The position numbers were made by a program, and so were the translations under genes. From Eublepharis macularius (Eukaryota > Chordata > Lepidosauria > Squamata > Eublepharidae): DNA of 64,000 nucleotides. The stretch is taken from contig NC_072791.1 in the NCBI RefSeq assembly GCF_028583425.1, forward strand, positions 44,089,368-44,153,367. Reading direction: 5' to 3'. Numbering within the stretch: position 1 is the stretch's first letter; each line of letters begins with the position of its first letter. The notes under the pieces are model-generated. The model was not told the DNA's origin. It worked only from the letters and a program-made list of their open reading frames with translations, and searched no databases. Shown one piece after another: positions 21,649-33,467 of this stretch.

Positions 21649-22494
21649 GAAACTTCCTTCCTACATAGTTTCAATGTTAGGCAAGATTTTGAGCCACCTC
21701 ACCTAGGAAATGAACATCTCTGAGACTGGAGAAGGTCGTTGCCATGTTTTCATGGTTTCCTGGAAGCACACAGCCTTGAGAAATTGGAACTAGTTTGATA
21801 TCCAGCATCACAACATGTGAAAAGGGAATCACCTTTGGTAATCTTGGCCTCCAGCATGTTGATTAGAGCTAGGGGGAAAAAAACCTCGGCTGATGTCAAA
21901 ACCTCACAGTGTGTCAAAACACCACCACAACAAGAGTTTCCACTCTGTGTAACTGGAGCTGGAATACTATCAGTTCGATCACGAGGACTGTTCTGTCAAT
22001 ATTGTGCTTGGAAAAGACTGCTTATGGCATAGTCCCTGGCCTAGAACCCATGGTTTCACAACGCCATACTGCATTTAGAATGTATGATTTTGAAACACTT
22101 TGAACTTTTACACATATCTTATACCAAATGGCAAACTATGAAGCTGAAATTTGAGATCCCAAGGAACAACACGAGATTGCTAAAATATAGGCAACCAGAC
22201 ATTTTTAAACCTTGGTTTACAGTGAACCACTATTCTTGTTTGTTTGCTCTTTGCATAGCACCATGTTTCCTTAAGTTACAGGGAAGACCATTGAAAATCA
22301 ATTCTGAATTCTCTATCCTGATGCAATTATCCTGAAAGGAAAGAGGATGTACTGTTAGGTAGAGAGATTGGTTTGTGCATGCTCTATGTTAAGGCTAAAC
22401 TAGACAAGATGCAAAAAAATGACTAGGATATTCTATAGTTTTTAGAAAGTTAATTAGCAGCCCCAGGAAACTGTTTTAAAGATTAGGAAAGGCT
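21649..22494. other. Anonymous stretch, no gene seen
   Basis: Three overlapping plus frames of 64-83 codons without start or splice context. No repeat recognised. Confidence 0.45.
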
Positions 22495-22725
22495 CCATAA
22501 GAACAACAACTGCGCTTATATACCACTCTTCTAGACAGATTAGTGCCCCGCTCAGAGCAGTGAACAAGTTAGCGTTATTATTATCCCCACAATACAACTG
22601 GGGAGCTCGGGCTGAGAGGACTGGCTTCTCCAAGGCCACCTACTGAGCTCATGGCAGTAGTGGGATTTGAACCAGCAGAGTGCTGATATGCAGCCAAACT
22701 GCTTAACCACTGTGCTATAGCAGTA
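22495..22725 (-). mobile_element. tRNA-derived SINE, full-length, minus strand
   Basis: On the minus strand it reads 'gctatagcacagtggttaag' (A-box region), 'ctggttcaaatcccactact' (B-box region), a body with 'ggccttggagaagccagtcc', 'gttcactgctctgagcgggg' and 'ctaatctgtctagaagagtg', and ends in 'gtatataagcgcag'. The same body occurs on the plus strand at 50632-50940. Confidence 0.75.
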
Positions 22726-23103
22726 CCATGGGTACAGATGGCCTTTAACCTTTTCTTCCCATGGTACTTGCACAATTTAAATAGTCCCTGCGAAGCGTCA
22801 ATGAATTCCATGGGTGCAGAAAGATATGTTCAAGAGCCTATCTTTGTCTTTTCCTCCATGCAAGGGTCATTGCTGCTTCTATCACTTACAAAGTGCTTTG
22901 TGGGGAAAGCATGGACCCATGAAGAAGATCCCATGTTTAGTCTCTGGCATCACTAGTGAAAGGTTCTCAAGTAACAGAAGGTGCCTGGGACCCTGGAAAG
23001 TCATTGGCACTTAGAGTATGGAGCTAGATGCTTTCTAAATATTCTCAATGGATCTTGTGTCCTTACAGTTTATCTATGTGAGGGTCCCGTGCTCATATGA
23101 GAC

Positions 23104-23181
23104 CCATTCATTCATTCATTCATTCATTCATTCATTCATTCATTCATTCATTCATTCATTCATTCATTCATTCATTCATTC
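23104..23181 (+). repeat. (CATT)n microsatellite, ~19 units
   Basis: About 78 uninterrupted bases of the tetranucleotide CATT. It abuts the 3' terminus of the minus-strand LINE at 23182, so it probably grew from that element's ATAA-type tail (AATG on the minus strand). Confidence 0.95.
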
Positions 23182-24035
23182 AATTTATAGTCTACCTTTC
23201 TCACTGAAGGTTGATTACACAATGTAGGTCATACAATTATTGGCTTGGATATTTAATAAACATTCAATAAACAATACAATAATGTAAGGAATGCAGACAT
23301 TTGAAAACAAACAGAAATCTGATAGAGAACTGAAAGCAATGCTAAAAACAAAACATAAGCAAGTTGATATGCCATATTAGACAACATGGAACTATTCAGT
23401 AGACACATGCTTACACTAACAGACAGTACACAGTTCCTGTCTCATTCCAGCACATCTCTCTGAGCCATTTCTTTATAGCACGATCCTATTACCTGTGTAA
23501 AAAGACCCTCCTGAAAAAATCAGGTTTGCATACTTGGCAGAAAACCAGAAGAATGGCAGCTTTCCTGACCTCTTCAGGCAGGTCGTTCTATAAGCCGGGG
23601 ACCACCACAGAGCATGAGCATGTATGGGCAGCTGTTGATTTTGCCCACGTGCAGGCTGGCACCAACAGGCAGGCCTGTTCAGATGAGTGAAGCTGCCATG
23701 GAGAGACAGAGGAAGAGAGGAAGGCCTACAGATAGGAGGGGCTGAGGCCATGAAGGGCTTTGTAATTTATTTATTATTTCTTTTATTTATGTTATTTATA
23801 GTCCGCCTTTCTCACTGAGACTCAAGGTGGATTACACAGTATGAGATTAGTACGATCAGTATCAAATACATTTCTATACGGTATCAAGGACATTTCCATA
23901 AACAACCTTGAACTGAGCCTGTAACTAATGGGAAGCCAATGGAGTGCATTGTGGGAGGAGACCACATGGACTGGGAGGACTGGGTCAGCAGCACTTTGGC
24001 CCTGTGTATGTATATGCCATGTGTACAAGGTTTAC
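23182..24035 (-). mobile_element. L2/CR1-clade LINE 3' region, minus strand, with a nested copy
   Basis: The outer copy runs from 'atttatagtctacctttctc' (3' terminus) to about 24035, where the minus strand encodes 'HNALHWLPISYRLSS', the C-terminal LINE block. A second 3' terminus ('tatttatagtccgcctttct', about 23762-23910) interrupts it between 'agggctttgtaa' and 'accttgaactgagcc'. One LINE tail has therefore inserted into an older one in the same orientation. Confidence 0.6.
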
Positions 24036-25860
24036 AATAACAGCCTCATGTGATCTTATAAACATTCACTACTATTTCAGGCTAATTTTAAGCTGTTGCT
24101 CGGTTTTGGAGCTACATTTCACTAAGGTCCAAAGCACATTAAGAACCACAGCAACAGATGACCTTTCTGTTCCCTGTCTGAATTTTTACCACACGAATAG
24201 GGAGGTAGCTGTTCCAAATTATCAAGGAGCTGGGAGTTAATATTTTAAAAGTTTGTGTTTCTTTCTTGTTTTAGCAACTACACAAGTCAAAAAGGATTTA
24301 CATTTGTTATTTTGCTGTTAATAATATTTCAGAATTTTAAAAAGCTGGTATCACAGAAGGATCTAAAGTTTTCATTACAAAAACACAGCAGACTGACATA
24401 ATAATGAATTCTGCTCATTTGATTTACCCTGAGAACTGGAGAACATGGAAAGGACTGGAGAAGCAAGTCAATTCTGGACCTTGGGTTAGGAATGTGTATT
24501 TGTTTCCAAGAGAATAGAACAGTAAATTGAGAAAGGCATTTCAGTTTCATTCATTAGGGCAACACAAATGAATGGGGGGAAAATTGAATGAATTGATGCA
24601 ATCTACTTCTTCCTTTCTGAGAGATTCCTGCCTCTCCTCCTCATCTCCCTCACCTCCATCTCATCCAAGAAAAGCTAAGTGACCCCAAAATTCAAATACC
24701 ATTCTACTGAACTGCAAAATGCAAGAAAAAGGAGATGAGAATGTTGTAAGCAACACTGAGGAGAAAAGAGGTGTATAAATGAAGTAAATAAAAAAAACCT
24801 GACAAGTATTGACTAGTACATTTGCATAAGCCTCATCTCTCAACTTTGAATGGGCTTAGATCAGAGTAACTCTGCTTAGATTTCACTGTCAGAGTGGTCC
24901 AAGAGAAGCTCTCTTCTTGCCATAGAACCCCTGAAACAAGGACTAACCAGAAGGGGGCCTTCATCTTTCAAATTTTGGGATTTGTGCCCCACCTCACAAA
25001 GGGGGCATGAATACCACATAATTCTTGCAAGTTTAGAACTAGCTTAAAATGGCACTTTAGTTTTCTGATTTTGTATTTCCCTTCCCAGGTTCCCTCTTTT
25101 GTCTATCTTCCTGTTCTTAGAATAAACCTTCTAAAATTGGGTCTTAGTCTCGAGTCTTCTGAGTCTTCTTCCCCCATGGCCACCTGCTCAGCTCATGTTA
25201 GTCTCTGTACAAGAAAGGTTGAGGAGATGCTGGAATGGTTACAGAGAGTTAACCTAGCCTCCAGCCCCATAGTGGTGGCAATTTTACCTGTGAATAAGGG
25301 GTCTACATGTATATGGACTTGTGCCTAAAACTTTCCTAAATGCACATACCTCACAGCAAAACCTGCGTTACTTTACTAGGGGGCAGCCACTTTTATGCCC
25401 AAGACAGTTAAAAGTGTTCTTGCTGTTGCTTCAGCAGGAATCGCTGATGCTCTTTTGCCAGGAGGCAGAATTGCTCATTCAGTATTCAAACTACCCGTGA
25501 AGTGCAGTGAGCTTTGGGGCTGGCAAGAGGAGTGAGCAGACACACCTCTAGTAATGAATAATGGATTGCTGTTTTAGCACATACTTCTGCTCACCAGGAT
25601 TTGGCGGTGTTGAGTACTTGAGAAAGGATGGGGTCTCCCAGGTGTTCTTTTGTGCACCAGCATTACTCCCCACTCTTTCTTTCTCTGGCAGACCCTGTGA
25701 TGTGTGTCTTTGGAGCATCACCTAGTGGGGAAAACAGTACAGTTATGGCAGCAATACTTGCCCATTCAATATAAGGAATGATGTCTACAGTCGTTGGCGC
25801 ATTCTGTTCTGTGCAACTTGGTTCTGATCCTGCAAAGGAACTTTAGGGCAATAGCTTACA
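24036..25860. other. Anonymous stretch, no gene seen
   Basis: No exon or repeat edge is supported. Open frames stay under 100 codons. Confidence 0.5.
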
Positions 25861-26830
25861 GAGTCCAATAGGGTTGGATGTCATCAATATGAAGATAACA
25901 CCCAGAACTATATTTCATTATCTAAGCCTCTGGATGCTTCCATCTTGGCTCTACCCAAAGCTTTGAGATTGTGGTCAAGTGGCTAAGGCAGAACAAGCTG
26001 GATTTTAATGCAGAGAAAACAGAGGTAATGCTGGCCAGGGAAGCTGAGGTTATGCAGAGATTAAGAGCTTGAGGGTGCTCATGGACCCAGTCTTAAGTTT
26101 GAAAAGTAGGTTGGTGTGGTGGCCAAGAGTGCCTTCTGTCAGCTGCACCTGTTTTGTCAGCACTTTCCTTTCTTAGACTCAGCCAACCTGGCCATGATCC
26201 TCCATGCTTTGTAATCTCATGGTTGTATTACTGTAATGCATTGCATGTTGAGCTGCCCTTGAAGACAACCAGAACTAGCAGCTGGTTCAGAATGCAGCAG
26301 GCCAATTATTGTCAGTGGCTAGCCAATGAGAACACATCTTATCCATTTTAAAACTGCGATTTTTATTGCTTGCCATTTGTTTCCCAATATAATTCAAGGT
26401 ACTAGTTATGACCTTTAAGGTCCTTCACTGCCTAAGAACCACATATCTAAGGGGTCATCTCTCCTATATGTCCCTGTGCACCAGGTCCTCATATGGTCCT
26501 CAGGCTGCCACCTACTGGCTGTTCTCCTACTTAAGGTAGCCTGTTTGGAATGAACCAGAGTTTGTGCTTTTTCTGTTGCAGTTCCAGCCCTATAGAATGG
26601 GTTTCCCGAAGAGGTGGGAGGGGCATACCTTTTTAGATGTTTCTAAGAGATGCTGCCAGGCCATTTTATATTTTAGGGCTTTCATTGGCGTGGAAGCACC
26701 AGGCATTTTCCTAGGATTACTTAGCAGTTCGTAGAACTTTGTGTGTTTTAAAATTTGGAATTGTAAGCTGTGTTGTGCTGCAAAGGAAAAATGGGGGGGG
26801 AATGTTTAAATGAATAAATAAAATAAGCAT
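25861..26830 (+). mobile_element. L2/CR1-clade LINE, RT palm to 3' tail
   Basis: At about 25881 the plus strand encodes 'HQYEDNTQNYISLSKPLDAS', a decayed form of the RT catalytic YADD region ('QYADDTQLY'). Then come pieces of the thumb, 'NAEK TEVM'-like at 26010, and at 26210-26470 the C-terminal block in several frames. It ends with 'tttaaatgaataaataaaat', the A-rich tail. The frame is broken many times and the catalytic motif is mutated, so it is an old inactive copy. Confidence 0.65.
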
Positions 26831-28013
26831 ATGTGCCTGTCTAGTGAATCACCATTAATGGTTACTAATGAAACTCATCATTTAATACTGCATGCTAAAC
26901 TATACAAATAAATTTATGGTGATATTAAAGACATTTAAATATGCAATTTTGTGGGAGGAGGGCTTCACAACTATGTTTTGCCCTGGGCTCCTGGTCGCCT
27001 CTCTGTGATCTGGGGGAGAATCAAATTCTTCCTTATCAAGCCTCCAGCACTGCCTAGGTTTCTCCTGGTTCTCATGGAATCCTGTGTGCTGGCACAAGGT
27101 ATGCATGATGGTGGCTTCCCACTGACACATGGGTATTGCTGTGATGGCACAATCCCCCCTCCGTTGGCATAACATAGTGCTCCACCATGCAAGGGGGTTT
27201 AGGAACAAACCTATCCTACCCTAAGAGCAGAAATTGGTGATAGGATCCACAGTGTACATTTGATTATCTTTCTTTAAGGGAAAGAACATATTCTGGATCA
27301 TTACAGAATAATGCTTTTGGCAGTTTAGTGTGTGTTTGTCAGGGTGTCCCTGGTAAACATTAAAAGAGTACCCAGTACAGAGAAACAACTTACTTTTGGA
27401 GAAGCTCCATGAAAGAATGGGCCAGCTCAAACAATAAAGAGCAAATCCAAAAATATCACAAACAGGTTAAAATAACATTTTTAACTGTGAGATTTACTGA
27501 CTGCCTTTTCATTAATCCTTTACTTTCACGAACGACTGTTTCTTTAATGCTCTCATATGTTAAAACATGACAGTTCCCCACAGCTAGCAACTATTGCTTG
27601 TCCCTTTGGATCTTTGAAACCAATTCCCATGTATAGAGTATGTGTGCATAGTGTCTTATGAATGGTGCACATATGTATAAATATTTAGATAGTTCAAACT
27701 AACCAGAAATAACATGGCTTTACCCTCTGACTAATCGCTACCTTATGGTAGGTGATTCTCTAGTTCAGCAGTTTTCAAATGTTCTACCTTCTGAGAACAC
27801 TATTATATTAAAACCCTTTTCAGACATTCTGAGGCAGGGCTATGAATGCACATAATGGGGGAGGAGACTGAGTCCTTGATAGCAAACTCCATACTTAACC
27901 TTGTTCTTTGGAATATATGTGTACAAGTGTACAAGAATATAGCTCTAGGAACCCTACTTTTCCAGGACTCCTAATCACATTGCAAAATGAACATTCCTCG
28001 ATAAGGAAGTACC
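26831..28013. other. Anonymous stretch, no gene seen
   Basis: Frames on opposite strands overlap at 26900-27208 without any domain. No element edge was recognised. Confidence 0.45.
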
Positions 28014-28223
28014 ATGGTTGCCAACCTCCATATGAGCCTGGAGATCTCCTGAAATTACAAGTGATTTCCAGAGATCAGTTTCCCTGGAGAAAATGGCTGC
28101 TTTGGAGGGTGGACTGTAAGACATTATAGCCCACTGAGGTCCTGCCCCTCCCCAAATGCTGCTCTCTTCAGGCTCCACTCTCAAATTTCCAGTAATTTCC
28201 CAACTTAAGAGTTGGCAGCCCTA
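28014..28223. repeat. Fold-back repeat, family B, full-length
   Basis: It runs from 'ggttgccaacctccatatga' to 'agagttggcagcccta', with 'cctggagaaaatggctgctt', 'cccactgaggtcctgcccct' and 'aatttcccaactt'. It is the most complete copy in the window and the reference used for the other family B calls. Confidence 0.7.
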
Positions 28224-31200
28224 GAGAACATGCTGGAGCATACTGCCCAGACCACACACCCCGCCCCCCCCGGCCGCCAATATGTTCCTTAAGTATTCCA
28301 TCATGGAATGTTTGAAAAGAGCCTGACTCACCTGATGTGGAACCACCAACCAGCTGCCACAGATACTGAGGTATGTTCTAGGCCCTAGGGTGTAGACTCT
28401 GTAATTTATTGAGGCTCAAAGACAGAATTATATTTTTTAAGGAGGCACCCATCCAGACATCTCCACCCATCTAGTAGCTGTTGGAAATCCTTTTATAGTA
28501 CACATTCTTTCAATCAAAGTTTGAGTGTCTGAAATCATCTCTTGAAGAGGGGCCAAAAGGACATTGGTTTTTCCAGACATGCTTACCTCAAGGGCCGTCC
28601 AAATGTTGTCTCAGTACCAAGGCTGCGATGGAAAACTGGCAGAAGTCCAGAGGTCTCACCTAGTGTTTGTTGCTGGCATCTGTGACTATGCTGGCTACTC
28701 CTCCCCTCCTGATAAAAGCAGTATCTCAGTCATATTAATATTCAGGGCCAATGGACCCTAGGCAACGTGTCTGTGGAAAGGCAGAAAAACCTAACAGGAG
28801 TGCCGTATCTGGTTTGGAAGAAGAACATGGTACTGAAAAAACTGTTGTAGATGAGGTTCATGAACAAAGTACAGAAAAGGCCACACTGTCTGAAACAGAA
28901 TTTTATTTTTTCCCATCTAAACCTAAACCTTTGAGCTGTTCTTGAAAAGGATGGGGAAGAGAAGAGGGGCAGTTTGGAAAGGACCTCCTTAAGGCATTTT
29001 TCCAATGACTTGAGCTGAAAGCACTTACTAGTTCTTCCACTTGCTGTTGCCAAAGCCTGTGAGATACTTTGGCCCATGTTGGCTCTTAGAGCTCTCAAGA
29101 GCCAATCTCCAGTTAGACTGTGCAATTTACGTAAGTGGATTTCTGTATTTCCATGGTAGGTGAGATGCAGGTGAAAGTTCTGAGGGGTTTGGAGAGGATA
29201 ACCTGCTTTTCACTGGGAAATGAGCCGGTGGTGACAAACAGTCTCTCTACACGAGACACCTGGACGTGTGTTTGTCAAGTGCCAGGGGACACAACATTAG
29301 CCGGGAAGCGTAGTTTTGAATGACAGAGCCAATGGAGATCGCTCTGGAGGGGACGGAGTCTCTCACAGCCCTCTGCTGTCTCTGGCGTGCCGGACTGTCT
29401 CCCTTTCCGGAGCCTTTGCCCTGCTGCCCTTGCTGCTTCCTGGGTAACATTGCGTCTCCCAACATGTGAAGAACATGGGTCAGAAGTCTTGTGTAAAGAG
29501 GTTCAAAGTTATGAGGCCTATCCCAAGATCCATTGCAATATCTCAAAGAATGCTAGGAAACCATTCTTAGATCACAAAAGGCTGCCCTTTGGGGCAACAA
29601 AATGTGCTGGACCATCAGCTTGCCCTAATTGTGTTGCTGGAGAGTGAGCTTCTGTGGGCTTGTGCCTTAGCATTGCTGTGCAACAGCCCCTCCCTGCCCA
29701 TATGCACTCCATTAACATCATTCCGGCTTCCACTAATAGAGAAAGAATAACTCAGCAGCCCTTGAGTGGAGCCCCCGAGCCAAGGGACTTCATCAGTCAA
29801 GCAAGTTTCTTCTGAACCCAGAATAGGCCTTGTGAACAGGCCAGGCAGGGATTTTATTTTGCTTTTCAGCTGGCGGCTGCTCTGAACCAGGCGTGGAGTC
29901 AAATTACTATGTCCGTCCGGGAATCTTGACTATTCCAAGAGTAGGAGTGAGCTGCTGACTCAGGAGGTTCTTTGGTATTTCATGCAAGGCACAGACCCAC
30001 CAGAGCAAACTGAACTATGGACTTGACTTGTTTTCTTCTGGCCTGGTGCCTGACATTAAAAGCAGAGTGAGGCCCTGTTGACTAGCCTGATTCCTCCTCA
30101 CCAGGCCCCTCTGCTAGCACAGACAAAATAGTGTTTTAAAAAGGAAAACACTGGAGCCTTCCTTCCTTCTAAGGAGTTGCCTAATACAATCCTGCTGCCA
30201 TCTGGCATGCGCCTTTGCTTCCTCCATTACTCCAAACCAGTCTTTTCAATCTGGGCTCCTAGAGCCCAGGGATTTCTCATGGAGAAAGATGGTATAGAGA
30301 GTTTGAGGCTACATCTGTAGTTAGGGATGCTGCGCCCTCTTGATGGGCTCCTGTCCCACTGACCCATGGACAGCAGGGAGCCAACTGCTTGCTGGACACT
30401 TTGGGCTGCTTAGAAACAGCGCCAGACTGTTTACTGGGTTGCTTTTCATGCAATATACAGTGCACATTAACCACCTACCTTTTGCTGTTGCTTAAATAAT
30501 GAACAAAAACAGCCCGCCATATAGAAATATAATTTTTAAAGTCTTACCATATGGCATTTGTCCATGTCTGTCTGATCAATAGTAATGGTTGCTGATCTGT
30601 CTGGATCTGTAGCAACACACTCAAGCATGATTTTTCACAGGCTCATGGGAGTCATAATTTCCACCCCAATCCACCCGGGTGTCATTTAATTACCTGACTT
30701 AATGACCCCTAACTATGGAGGGAAATCGCTTACTGTGCAAGCACAAAAATCCCTTACTGCGCAAGTGCAAAAGTGGCTGCGAATCTGGTGCTTGAGTTGA
30801 GTGCGGAACAGCAAATCTGAGGCTCACCGCACAAGTGATTGTGTCTGATGAAGAAAGCATCCTTGCCTGCTAAACATATTCACTGCAAATTTTTCAACAG
30901 CCTTACCTTCAGTTCAAGCACAACAGCAATAACTCAATAGACCCCCTGCCTCATATTAGGGATGTGCCTTCAGAAACGAACTAATCAGAATCCAAACCAA
31001 ATCCCCTCTGTCCTTTAATGTGATATAAATAAGCCAAAGGGCTAAAAATAACAAAAGCCAGTTTTTAGAAATATTTGAAAATTATTCTGGCACCGTTCAG
31101 TATGTTTTTCAGATTTTCATTACATCAGGGCAGCAACAGAGAGGGATTCAATAGATAATCTAACTGATAGGGCATCTTCCAACCAAATATTCCTGCTCAA

Positions 31201-31388
31201 GAGGATCATTCCCATAGGCATTTTTCTGCATAGCTTTCCCACTTTCTGCCAGCCATTGCACCAAGAGCTTTAAAAAAAAAATTCTACAGGCTTGGATCTA
31301 ACAATGCACAAACAGAAACATAAAAGGACATAGTACAGTTCTGCTTGTGGAAGATCTTATACAACACCTAGTGCTTTCTTGCCTATAT
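28224..31388. other. Anonymous 3.2-kb stretch, no gene seen
   Basis: Frames of up to 127 codons (28742-29125 minus) overlap frames on the other strand. A C tract lies at 28259-28270. A ~24-base direct duplication ('cttactg(t/c)gcaag(c/t)...') occurs at about 30729-30772. No exon is supported. Confidence 0.45.
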
Positions 31389-31504
31389 AGTATGTAAGCC
31401 TGTACTGGAAAAAGGGTTTGGGGCCTAGGACCTAGGCCTGATTAATAAACTGCAGATAAATAGATAGACTAGACTAGCAGAGAACTAAGCTGTACCTAGG
31501 GTTG

Positions 31505-31602
31505 ATGTATTGTCGAAGGCTTTCACGGCCGGAGAACGATGGTTGTTGTGGGTCTTGGCAAGACCACGGCAATACAGCCCGGAAAACCCACAACAACCAT
31601 TA
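31505..31602. mobile_element. Penelope tail insertion with inverted arms, 12-bp TSD
   Basis: The left part 'ttgtcgaaggctttcacggc' is the inverse of the PLE terminus seen at 34100-34139. The right part 'agaccacggcaatacagccc' with 'aacccacaacaaccat' is the same terminus in direct orientation. The 12-bp duplication 'tacctagggttg' flanks it (31493-31504 and 31603-31614). Only ~98 bp of element is present and the hammerhead is not included. Confidence 0.75.
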
Positions 31603-32040
31603 TACCTAGGGTTGTTTAATTTGCATGTTTAGCAAAGGCCCATATATATAAAAAAGAGGTCACCATGACTAGGAGGGGTGGTATAATACAGGACTAGGCT
31701 AGCTGGAAAGACTGTGGGGGAGAGAGAAGAGAGCTGAAGCTCCTGCTTTTTGGAAGGCAAAGCTTGTTTCCAAGCTTTGGAGCTAAGAAGATCATAGAGC
31801 TGACTCTGATAGCTGGAAGAACTGAACCTTTCTCCTTGGGAGAACTGCAGTAACTGACAAAAGCTGAAGAAGCAAGGAAGAGCAAAGGACAGGAATTGCT
31901 GGCAGCTGAACTCGCTGACTCTTTGAGACCAGCACCCTAGTACAGAGCTGCCCCACTTCATCTTGCTAGTAGAAAAGGGGAACTGCTCCTAGGGCAACAA
32001 GCAAGCTCCAGGATTCAGACAGCATCTTCACAGAGTCCTG

Positions 32041-32252
32041 GGCCGTTTCCAGATGGCTTACCTGAAGCCTCTCCGTGCTGCAATGTTGTGGATCGTGCCG
32101 GGGAAAACGCGAAATACTGCGTTTTCTTGCGTGAGTTTTGTGCGACGTTGCACAAAACTCGCGTGAGAAAACGCGATATTTCACGTTTTCCCCAGCACGA
32201 TCCACAACATTGCGGCATGGAGTGGCTTCAGGTAAGCCATCTGGAAACGGCC
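32041..32252. mobile_element. 212-bp near-perfect hairpin MITE
   Basis: 'ggccgtttccagatggctta' at the left is mirrored by 'taagccatctggaaacggcc' at the right, and pairing continues through nearly the whole unit ('gttttccccagcacgatcca' opposite 'tggatcgtgccggggaaaac'). It is flanked by CTG on both sides (32038-32040, 32253-32255). It is nested in the solo LTR. Confidence 0.75.
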
Positions 32253-32611
32253 CTGCTGTGGCAAGGCCTTTTGGATATTTTGGACACTGTTCCAGGCATA
32301 GCCTCTGGCCAAATCCACAGAACTGTCTGCATACTTTACCAAGGAATTGTGAGTAGGACTTTGCGCTGGAGTCACTGGTTACTGATCCAGTATTGATAAC
32401 TTTGGGAATGCTTCATAGTTGTGTTGAAATAAATTGCATTTATATTTTGAATTGGTAAACATTGAACCTGGTCCTCTTGACTCTGGGGGTTACAAGTATA
32501 TTACCGGGAAATTGCTTGCACAATATCTTTCACAAACAAAAACACAAGTGGGGATACAGTAAATTTGACTTAGCACAAGCAGCTACTGCAGTCTTTGAGC
32601 CAAGCTAGATG

Positions 32612-32860
32612 TTTTTTAAAAATTTTATTTTATTACAGCAAACGACAAGCAAAGGTTCACATAAAGAAACAAAAACATACAAACAAACAAACAAACAAGA
32701 ACATAGAGGGAGACATACCATTTAAACATTTTACAGAATTTTTTTCTTATTACTTAATAACTCTTCCGTACTACCCATATCTTAACTAAACATATAACTT
32801 GGATGGTATTTACTGCAAAGATATCTGTATTTTTTCCTCTTACTTCAGCCTATCATTTGT
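32612..32860 (-). mobile_element. Possible L1-type LINE 3' end, minus strand
   Basis: A T-rich start with 'attttattttattacagcaa', an (AAAC)n run at 32676-32698 and AT-rich sequence resemble an inverted LINE 3' UTR. No coding domain is visible, so the call is tentative. Confidence 0.3.
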
Positions 32861-33467
32861 TGCCAACCTTATAACTCTAATTTTCAAATCCACAGATCAT
32901 TAGTTCTGACTTCTCTCTTATATACAGAAAGTCTATGATGAGGGCCCCGCCCAATATGGCATCCTGAAGCGGTGTGGGTTTTTTTGTCCCAGCCAGAACT
33001 TTGAGAAAAAGTGCCAGTTTGCTCTGGTAAAAGGACCCCACGGAGAGGGGGACCTCTGGATGGTCCACTAATCTTCTTATAGGCTCCCTGGACCCAGAGA
33101 GTGCAAGAGGGATTCTGTACGACCTGGGTAAAGGAGGAAGCTGTGAAGACCGGGACAGGCACTTGCCCACTTTCTCCAAGGATATAAAGGACAGCCAATT
33201 TCAAGGGGGAGAAAAGCCATTAGAACTGAGTCGCACTAAGAAGAGAAGGAAATTACTCGCAGCACTGGAGAGTTGAAAGCTTGAGAAATCAGCCAACCAG
33301 CTTTGCTGAAAGATCTGCAAATACGGTGAGGTGTTATATCTTTAGGTCTCTGACACTATAGAATTAATAAGAGTAAAACTGAAGGATTTACTTCATACAG
33401 AGAGCAAAGCTATAAGGAGAGACAGTTAAGAAAGTTAAAAACGGATGAAAGGACTGGAAAAGTGAAA
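32861..33467. other. Uncharacterised stretch between LINE-like tail and PLE
   Basis: Contains a GC-richer block (about 32940-33190) with overlapping minus frames of 100-106 codons but no domain. It could be the 5' part of the neighbouring element or host sequence. Confidence 0.3.

Larger units (their letters stand above)
31393..32494 (+). mobile_element. Solo LTR with two nested insertions
   Basis: The termini are TGTAA and TTACA, an inverted pair. The 4-bp duplication AGTA lies at 31389-31392 and 32495-32498. A TATA-like 'atatatataaaaaagagg' is at about 31641-31657 and 'aataaattgcat' near the 3' end. Two later insertions lie inside it: a Penelope arm pair (31505-31602) and a 212-bp hairpin (32041-32252). 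Without them the LTR is about 780 bp. No internal retroelement genes adjoin it. It is a fossil and must predate both guests. Confidence 0.7.

Noticed and set aside
28742-29125. 127-codon minus frame
   Set aside because: No domain, no splice pair, and overlapping plus frame of similar quality.
30729-30772. Tandem duplication considered as a CRISPR-like or satellite seed
   Set aside because: Only two imperfect ~24-base units; no third copy or regular spacing.
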